Shown here piece after piece: positions 31,317-36,273 of a stretch of DNA of 36,273 nucleotides; position 1 is the first letter of the stretch; each line of letters starts with the position of its first letter. Under the pieces are notes generated by a model that worked only from the letters and a program-made list of their open reading frames with translations, ran no database searches and was not told where the DNA came from. The translations under genes were made by a program, and so were the position numbers. The stretch is from positions 87,335 through 123,607 of the forward strand of contig JAJFGZ010000050.1 in the NCBI GenBank assembly GCA_021775855.1, in the 5' to 3' direction. The stretch comes from Hyphomicrobiales bacterium. Its GTDB lineage: Bacteria; Pseudomonadota; Alphaproteobacteria; Rhizobiales; NORP267.

Positions 31317-31330
31317 CAAACATTCGTTTG
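31317..31330. promoter_or_regulatory. Inverted repeat between LysR and DUF1127 genes
   Basis: CAAAC-N4-GTTTG in the AT-rich divergent gap. The surroundings contain several T...A dyads of the kind LysR proteins bind. Candidate operator for the adjacent LysR regulator. Confidence 0.45.
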
Positions 31331-31420
31331 ATTAATCAATAGAGATCCATCACATTTGTGAATATGAAAAGCGGAGAGACCGAAAATTTTGGTTTTAACC
31401 GCCAATTTTGGAGAGAAAAA

Positions 31421-31711
31421 ATGACCCAAACAACATACAATACTCGTACTGCATCCGGGCGGGGATTCATCGAACGGTTAAAGAATGCAGCCGGTGGATT
31501 GCAGTCTTACTGGCGGGCGCGGTCAAACTTGCACCAGCTACAGCAACTCGATGACCGTATGCTTGCCGATATCGGTCTCAACCGCGACGACCTGACTTGG
31601 GCAGACCATTTGCCGAAGTCGCGAAATCCGATTTCCGAACTGGCCGGGTGCCGGCAGGGCAATATCCAGTCAAATAGGCATACAGGCCAAATCAAACGCT
31701 GTAACGCGTGA
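31421..31711 (+). CDS. DUF1127 domain-containing small protein
   Basis: 96-aa basic protein. The DUF1127 core (about 25-60) is clear from YWRARSNLHQLQQLDDRMLA and DIGLNRDDL. Relatives in alphaproteobacteria are usually 45-75 aa; this one has a longer C-terminus ending NRHTGQIKRCNA, with two cysteines. Small DUF1127 proteins have been linked to RNA turnover and to phosphate or carbon regulation in Agrobacterium; no role can be assigned here. A GGAGAG ribosome binding site lies before the ATG at 31421; the frame is open to 31358 but the site supports the later start. Confidence 0.85.
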   Translation: MTQTTYNTRTASGRGFIERLKNAAGGLQSYWRARSNLHQLQQLDDRMLADIGLNRDDLTWADHLPKSRNPISELAGCRQGNIQSNRHTGQIKRCNA

Positions 31712-31739
31712 CTGTTTACCAGCCCCGTCCCCTCGGGGT

Positions 31740-31770
31740 CCGGGATGCGTGTCTCCCATGCGCATCCCGG
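31740..31770 (+). terminator. Strong hairpin after DUF1127 gene
   Basis: CCGGGATGCG (31740-31749) pairs perfectly with CGCATCCCGG (31761-31770), preceded by a smaller CCCCG/CGGGG hairpin (31723-31738). No T-run follows. It separates the DUF1127 gene from the MetE-like gene and may be a terminator or an RNA-stabilising structure. Confidence 0.55.
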
Positions 31771-31839
31771 GCAGTGCTGGTTTAGGACTTGAAATTTCTC
31801 TAGAATAGGAATGGTGTTACATCTTTTCTGGAGACAAAT

Positions 31840-32946
31840 ATGAAAAGCAATCCACCGTTTCGCGCCGAGCATATCGGTTCGTTGTTGCGTCCCTCGGAAT
31901 TGCGGGTTGCTTTTCGCGCAGTTTCCGAAGGTAAAATGGACCTGGAGGAATTTCGCGCCATACAGGATCAGGCGATCCGCGATGTGGTGGCGCTGCAACG
32001 CGACGCCGGATTGAAAATGGCCGGTGACGGTGAATTTCGCCGGGCCTCCTATTGGGGCCACTGGGTCGATGCCATTGACGGCTTGTCGACGGCGATCGCG
32101 CTTTTCTCATTCCACGACGAAACCGGCGACGAACGGCCTTTCATTGCCGCGGACTGCACCGGTCCTTTGAGCAGATCGGCGCCGATCTCCACCGAGGAAT
32201 TCCGGTTTCTGTCCGGTGTCTCCGATGCGGTCGTAAAGATCACAATGCCGTCACCCTCGACCCTGCATTTCTGGCGCCTTGGCGACACGATTGCGGAATC
32301 CGGGTATGCCTCGGACGAAGACTATTTTTCCGATCTCTGCGCGATCTACAACCAGGAAATAGCTGATCTACAGGACCTTGGGTGCCGCTACATCCAGCTC
32401 GACGAAGTACCGCTGATTATGCTCGCCAACCCTAATATCCGGCAACAGGTGACAGAATTGGGGGCTGATCCGGATCACCTGATCGGGCTTTATATCCAGG
32501 CGATGAACGACGCGGTGTCCAACCGGGCGGACGACATGACATCAGGCATGCATATCTGCCGCGGAAATTTCAAGGGCCGATGGCTAACCGAAGGCGGCTA
32601 TGACGAAATGGCCGAGCGGGTGTTTGGCGACGTCAATGTGGATGCCTTTTTCCTGGAATATGACAGCGAGCGGGCGGGCGACTTTTCGCCTCTGCGCTTT
32701 GTGCCAGAAGGAAAACGCGTCGTCCTCGGACTAGTCAGCACCAAAGCCCCGGGCCTTGAAGATGCCGACAGCCTCAAACGCCGGATCGAGGAAGCCGCCA
32801 AACACGTGCCCCTCGACCGCCTCTCGATCAGCCCGCAATGCGGTTTTGCCAGCACGGTCGCCGGCAACCCGCTGACCATGGACGAGGAAAAAGCAAAGCT
32901 CGCCCTGTTGGTCGATGTCGCGCAGGACGTCTGGGGCAGCGCCTGA
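31840..32946 (+). CDS. Cobalamin-independent methionine synthase II-like methyltransferase (MetE C-domain family)
   Basis: 368-aa TIM-barrel protein corresponding to the catalytic C-terminal half of MetE, of the stand-alone type (YxjG-like). Zinc ligands are all present: His238 and Cys240 in MHICRGN, Glu273 in FLEYDSERAGD and Cys334 in SISPQCGFAS. FRAEHIGSLLRP at the start and QLDEVPLIML are typical. It should transfer a methyl group to a thiol such as homocysteine; lacking the N-terminal MetE half, its methyl donor may not be polyglutamyl methyltetrahydrofolate. GGAGA lies five bases before the ATG. It stands alone between the DUF1127 gene and the glycan genes. Confidence 0.9.
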   Translation: MKSNPPFRAEHIGSLLRPSELRVAFRAVSEGKMDLEEFRAIQDQAIRDVVALQRDAGLKMAGDGEFRRASYWGHWVDAIDGLSTAIALFSFHDETGDERPFIAADCTGPLSRSAPISTEEFRFLSGVSDAVVKITMPSPSTLHFWRLGDTIAESGYASDEDYFSDLCAIYNQEIADLQDLGCRYIQLDEVPLIMLANPNIRQQVTELGADPDHLIGLYIQAMNDAVSNRADDMTSGMHICRGNFKGRWLTEGGYDEMAERVFGDVNVDAFFLEYDSERAGDFSPLRFVPEGKRVVLGLVSTKAPGLEDADSLKRRIEEAAKHVPLDRLSISPQCGFASTVAGNPLTMDEEKAKLALLVDVAQDVWGSA

Positions 32947-33078
32947 CCGCACCAGTCGAAACTGATTGAGAAATCACGTCGCTTCTGGACTGCGCACCGC
33001 AAGGCTTGCGGGGCTAACACGCTTCTAGTATCTGGGGGGCACAATTTTCGGGCTTGGACCCCAGGGCAGTTTCACACC

Positions 33079-34191
33079 ATGGCGCATGTGGTTTTAGTCG
33101 GTGCTTTTCCAGAATCGGCGCTGAATTTCCGTGGCGATCTGACCCGCACACTTGTCGCCGCCGGGCATCGGGTCACCGCGATGTCGGCGCCGGCAACGGG
33201 TGAGCAAATTACCCGCATCGAAGCGCTTGGCGCCGAGCATCTGGCCTACCCCATCGTGCGCAACAGCCTCAATCCGCTCGACGATCTGCGCACACTATTC
33301 GCGTTGCGACGCAATTTTCGGAAAATGAAGCCCGACATTGTCCTGGCTTATGCCCATAAGCCGGTGATCTGGGCCGGGATATCGCTGATCGGCCTGTCTG
33401 GCGTGAGCTGTTACACCATGATTACGGGGCTTGGATTTATTTTTCACGGCGAAGGCCTACGTCGGAAAATCCTGATGCGGGTGATCGAAAAACTGTTCCG
33501 CCTGTCCCTCTGGCGCGCCGACGGCGTTATTTTTCACAACCCCGATAACCGCGAGATGTTCATCGCCCGGGGTCTCGCAACCGCGCCCAAAAGCCATGTG
33601 GTGATGGGGTCTGGCGTCAACCTCGATCACTACAACCCTGTTCCTGTTCCGAAAAGCGGCAACACATTCCTGATGCTGGCGCGATTGAAACGAGATAAGG
33701 GCGTGCGCGAATTTCTCAGGGCCGCCGAAGCGATCAAGGAAAAATACCCCGATACCGTCTTCCAGCTGGTCGGACCCGAGGACACCTCACCTGACGGTGT
33801 GTCTGCTGAAGAAGTGCGGGCGTGGCAGGACAGAGGAATCATCGAGTATCATCCGGAGGCCCGGGACGTGCGCCCTTTTATAGCCAAATGCGGGGTGTAT
33901 GTGCTGCCTTCCTATTCGGAGGGACTGCCAAGGTCTGTACTTGAAGCCATGGCCATGGGGCGGCCCGTGATCACCACCGATACACCGGGCTGCCGCGAGA
34001 CCGTGGTTGAGGGCGAGAACGGGTTTCTGGTCCCAAAAGCATCGGTTGATCCATTGGTTGAAAAACTGGAATGGATGATAGAGAACCGGGACACATGGCA
34101 GAAGATGGGCGACGAGGGCCTGAAACTTGCCCGCGAAAAATTCGACGTGCACAAAGTAAATAAAGACATGCTCCGGCTGATGGACTTATAA
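33079..34191 (+). CDS. Glycosyltransferase family 4 (GT-B fold)
   Basis: 370-aa retaining glycosyltransferase. The N-terminal Rossmann half carries ALNFRGDLTRTLVAAGH and AYAHKPVIWAGI. The C-terminal donor half has LARLKRDKGVREFLRAAEAI and the EX7E motif EGLPRSVLE (Glu281, Glu289), followed by AMAMGRPVITTD. The layout resembles PglA/CapM-type enzymes that add a sugar to a lipid-linked acceptor on the inner face of the membrane. The 132-base gap before it holds a small CCGCAAG/CTTGCGG palindrome (32997-33011). It is followed by a methyltransferase and a polysaccharide deacetylase, consistent with surface glycan or exopolysaccharide synthesis. The sugar and acceptor are unknown. Confidence 0.91.
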   Translation: MAHVVLVGAFPESALNFRGDLTRTLVAAGHRVTAMSAPATGEQITRIEALGAEHLAYPIVRNSLNPLDDLRTLFALRRNFRKMKPDIVLAYAHKPVIWAGISLIGLSGVSCYTMITGLGFIFHGEGLRRKILMRVIEKLFRLSLWRADGVIFHNPDNREMFIARGLATAPKSHVVMGSGVNLDHYNPVPVPKSGNTFLMLARLKRDKGVREFLRAAEAIKEKYPDTVFQLVGPEDTSPDGVSAEEVRAWQDRGIIEYHPEARDVRPFIAKCGVYVLPSYSEGLPRSVLEAMAMGRPVITTDTPGCRETVVEGENGFLVPKASVDPLVEKLEWMIENRDTWQKMGDEGLKLAREKFDVHKVNKDMLRLMDL

Positions 34192-34246
34192 GGACGGAAA
34201 TTCACGCTGAAAAGTGCAGCCCGAACCCCTAGATACGGTCATAAAT

Positions 34247-34918
34247 ATGCAAGACAATGATACCTCGCTTGGCAGCGCCGATGTGCGCGACTATTTCAAA
34301 CGCACCGCCGTGACATTTGATGACCTGTATGGCGACGACCAGCAGGCGAAAACTCTGTTCAACCAGATTTTCCGCAAGGCGATTTACTGGCGTTTCGATC
34401 TGACTTTTGAAGCCCTGAAAGACGGTGACGGCAAGCGTTATCTTGATATCGGGTGCGGATCCGGGCGCCACGCGACCCTGTTGGCGGAACGCGGCGCGCA
34501 CGTCACCGGCGTTGATTTCAGCGACGAAATGCTGGAACTGGCGCGGCAATATGCGAAAAGCCGCGACGTGAGCGCGCGCACCGATTTTCAGCTCGGCCAG
34601 TTTTTCGAATGGGCCAAGCGGAAACGTAAAAAATACGATGCCGCCTACGCGCTCGGGGTGCTCGACTATATAGACGATTCCGTTGGGTTTCTGTCCGAGA
34701 TGTCGCGCCTGTCGGATCAGGTGATCGTCGCATGGCCGACCCCGAGTTTCCCCAGATCGCAACTGCGGACGTGGCGCTATAAACGCCAGGGCTGCCCGGT
34801 TTATTTTTATAACAAGAAGAATATCGAGGATATTCACGCCAGCGCCGGTCTGAAAATCGAACGCATCCATCCGCTGGGGGACGCATCGATCTGGACTTCG
34901 GCCACTAAGGCCGCTTGA
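34247..34918 (+). CDS. Class I SAM-dependent methyltransferase
   Basis: 223-aa methyltransferase. Motif I is YLDIGCGSGRHATLL (about 65-79), followed by the acidic loop VTGVDFSDEMLELA (motif II) and AYALGVLDYIDD. Between a glycosyltransferase and a deacetylase, it probably methylates a sugar or lipid-linked glycan, but small-molecule O- or N-methylation cannot be excluded. The frame also opens at a GTG (34214), which would add 11 residues; neither start has a strong ribosome binding site, and the ATG was preferred. The deacetylase starts ten bases after its stop. Confidence 0.85.
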   Translation: MQDNDTSLGSADVRDYFKRTAVTFDDLYGDDQQAKTLFNQIFRKAIYWRFDLTFEALKDGDGKRYLDIGCGSGRHATLLAERGAHVTGVDFSDEMLELARQYAKSRDVSARTDFQLGQFFEWAKRKRKKYDAAYALGVLDYIDDSVGFLSEMSRLSDQVIVAWPTPSFPRSQLRTWRYKRQGCPVYFYNKKNIEDIHASAGLKIERIHPLGDASIWTSATKAA

Positions 34919-34928
34919 GGAGAAACCC

Positions 34929-35807
34929 ATGACTGCCGGCGTCAAACACGGGCTCTCGTTCGATATTGAATGCTACAACCAGATCATATCGAAGGATTTC
35001 CTGCACCGGATCGTCGAGCCGCTGGAAGAGTCCGAGCGCAATACCAACTGGATCCTCGATCTTTTGGCCAAGACCGGCCGCAAGGCGACGTTTTTCTTTC
35101 TTGGCAATATGGCGCGAAAATTCCCGGAGCTGGTCAAACGCGCGGTCGATGACGGCCACGAAATTGGCGTCCACGGCGATGCCCATCGCTATATCCACCG
35201 GATGACGCGGGACGAATTTTCCAATGAGCTGGATGTCGCGATTGATTCAGTCGAGCAAGCTGGTGGCGCCCGCGTGGTCGGGCACCGCGCGCCGGCATTT
35301 TCAATCGTGCGCGAGAATTTATGGGCGCTTGACGTGATTGCCGAGAGGGGTCTGTTGTACGATTCCTCGATTTTTCCGTTCAAGGGCCGGCGCTACGGGA
35401 TTCCCGACTGGCAGCTTGAGCCGAGCCTGCTCAAGAACAATCTCTGGGAAATTCCCATGAGCATCAACGAGACCTGGTTCGGCCGGCTGCCCTGTATGGG
35501 CGGCGGATATTTCCGCTGTTTCCCCTACGCCTATACCCGGTATTCCGCGAACGCCCTGGCGGCCGCCGGGCGTAACGGCGTGACCTATTTCCACCCCCAT
35601 GAATTCGATCATGCCAACGCGCGTTTTCCCGATGGCGCCCGCGCGCAGCTTGGCGGCAAGGACAAGCTGCGGCTCACCATCCTCAACACCCTGCAGAGCC
35701 GTGGCCGGAGAACAATGCGGCAAAAGCTGGAGCGGTTTCTGGGTGAGTTTGATACGGTCCCGATCAGCGGCCTGCTGCCGGAAAATGCGCTGAAACGGAT
35801 CAGGTGA
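34929..35807 (+). CDS. Polysaccharide deacetylase (NodB-fold, XrtA-associated/DUF3473-like)
   Basis: 292-aa carbohydrate esterase family 4-like protein. Motif 1 is LSFDIE with Asp12, motif 2 is HGDAH with metal ligands His82 and His86, and motif 3 includes GHRAPAFS around Arg120. The late YFHPHEFD resembles the C-terminal extension of deacetylases found near exosortase and exopolysaccharide loci. No signal peptide is visible. It probably removes N-acetyl groups from a lipid-linked or polymeric glycan made by the neighbouring enzymes. GAGGAGA six to seven bases before the ATG is a strong ribosome binding site. A strong terminator follows. Confidence 0.9.
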   Translation: MTAGVKHGLSFDIECYNQIISKDFLHRIVEPLEESERNTNWILDLLAKTGRKATFFFLGNMARKFPELVKRAVDDGHEIGVHGDAHRYIHRMTRDEFSNELDVAIDSVEQAGGARVVGHRAPAFSIVRENLWALDVIAERGLLYDSSIFPFKGRRYGIPDWQLEPSLLKNNLWEIPMSINETWFGRLPCMGGGYFRCFPYAYTRYSANALAAAGRNGVTYFHPHEFDHANARFPDGARAQLGGKDKLRLTILNTLQSRGRRTMRQKLERFLGEFDTVPISGLLPENALKRIR

Positions 35808-35810
35808 TTT

Positions 35811-35842
35811 GCACCACGCCGGAATCTATCCCGGCGTGGTGC
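35811..35842. terminator. Strong bidirectional hairpin between deacetylase and AhpD-like gene
   Basis: GCACCACGCCGG (35811-35822) pairs perfectly with CCGGCGTGGTGC (35831-35842) around an 8-base loop. It starts three bases after the deacetylase stop and ends nine bases before the stop of the convergent gene, so it can end transcription from both sides. Confidence 0.8.
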
Positions 35843-35850
35843 GACGATCT

Positions 35851-36273
35851 CTAATGCTCTACGGTCAATATCGGGCTCACCCCGTCGAACATATCCTCAA
35901 GGCCGACGCCGAGCGCGTCGCCAAATTTCGAGACCATGATGTAAGTCGTGATCGTAAAGACAGCTTCCACGATCTGTGGTTCGCTCCAATGGGCGTGCAG
36001 GCGGTCCCATAATTCTTTCGAGACGTTGTTGGCATCTTCGCCGATCTGCACGGTCAGATCGAGAAGAGCGCGCTCGCCTTCATTGAAATGGGAACTTGTC
36101 TTATATCGGTCGCCTTCGATGTCGGCGATTTTCTCATCCGCCATGCCGAGCATGTTGGAGACGCGTTCGTGCTGGACCACGCAATATTGGCAATTGTTGC
36201 GCTGGGTGGCTTTCAGGATGAGCAACTCCTTGGTCAGCCAGGTCAATTCGCCATCCTTGAGGATCGCCATCAC
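35851..36273 (-). CDS. Carboxymuconolactone decarboxylase/AhpD-like protein, partial (N-terminus outside window)
   Basis: The visible 140 residues hold the CMD/AhpD fold core, with KELLILKATQRNNCQYCVVQ followed by His, i.e. CxxC and the downstream His typical of alkylhydroperoxidase-like members. The C-terminal half includes EPQIVEAVFTITTYIM. Relatives are usually about 180-190 aa, so roughly 40-50 N-terminal residues probably lie beyond the right edge; a GTG-ATG at the very edge is not taken as the true start. The likely activity is thiol-dependent peroxide reduction or a related reaction, but many members have no known substrate. It is convergent with the deacetylase gene across a strong hairpin. 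Confidence 0.85.
   Translation of the reverse strand: MMAILKDGELTWLTKELLILKATQRNNCQYCVVQHERVSNMLGMADEKIADIEGDRYKTSSHFNEGERALLDLTVQIGEDANNVSKELWDRLHAHWSEPQIVEAVFTITTYIMVSKFGDALGVGLEDMFDGVSPILTVEH

Noticed and set aside
1..36273. Mobile elements, prophage or CRISPR arrays
   Set aside because: No transposase, integrase, phage structural gene, tandem spacer-repeat pattern or terminal repeats seen; the only sizeable repeat is the 57-bp copy of the regulator tail.

Overview
The window reads as chromosomal DNA of an alphaproteobacterium. The signs are moderately high GC, densely packed genes, a fused TRAP permease, Lrp/LysR/GntR regulators next to catabolic genes, a DUF1127 protein beside a LysR gene, and a respiratory nitrate reductase locus with two narK-type transporters. 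A more exact placement (for instance Rhodospirillales) would be a guess. I saw no rRNA, tRNA, CRISPR array, insertion sequence or phage gene.

Layout. (1) 1-6.9 kb, minus strand: a catabolic unit of FadR-type GntR regulator, gamma-glutamyltransferase-family hydrolase, fused TRAP permease, TRAP binding protein, a 61-aa unknown protein and an iron-dependent alcohol dehydrogenase that runs off the left edge. (2) 6.9-7.5 kb: a gene-free stretch with repeats. (3) 7.5-9.3 kb: a ferritin-like di-iron protein divergent from a UTRA-type GntR regulator. (4) 9.3-14.0 kb: a LysR regulator, then a TetR regulator followed by MAPEG, glutathione transferase, extended SDR and metallo-beta-lactamase-fold hydrolase genes. 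This looks like a glutathione-linked detoxification cassette, with two matching palindromes marking the probable TetR operators. (5) 14.2-17.3 kb: an Lrp-type regulator divergent from a homodimeric 2-oxoacid dehydrogenase E1 (MdeB/AceE-like). (6) 17.4-28.8 kb: the nitrate respiration locus, with a divergent regulator facing narK1-narK2-narG-narH-narJ-narI. (7) 28.9-31.7 kb: a MarR regulator with a cysteine-rich tail divergent from a secreted unknown protein, and a LysR regulator divergent from a DUF1127 protein. (8) 31.8-35.8 kb: a MetE-C-like methyltransferase, then a surface-glycan trio (GT4 glycosyltransferase, SAM methyltransferase, polysaccharide deacetylase). (9) The right edge holds most of a carboxymuconolactone decarboxylase/AhpD-like gene.

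The most interesting element is the 520-aa regulator at 17419-18981. It appears to fuse an N-terminal nitrate/nitrite-sensing NIT domain to a Crp/Fnr effector and DNA-binding half, and it ends in a CX2CX7CX7C tail. Its recognition helix carries the FNR-type E-x-x-S-R signature, and the only intergenic region it shares with narK1 contains a perfect FNR/DNR-type dyad (TTGAC-N4-GTCAA). Together this suggests a single-protein nitrate-responsive switch for the nar operon, possibly with a second metal or redox input, in place of NarXL or NarQP. A 57-bp near-identical copy of this gene's 3' end lies 3.3 kb away, in the gap between the MBL and Lrp genes.
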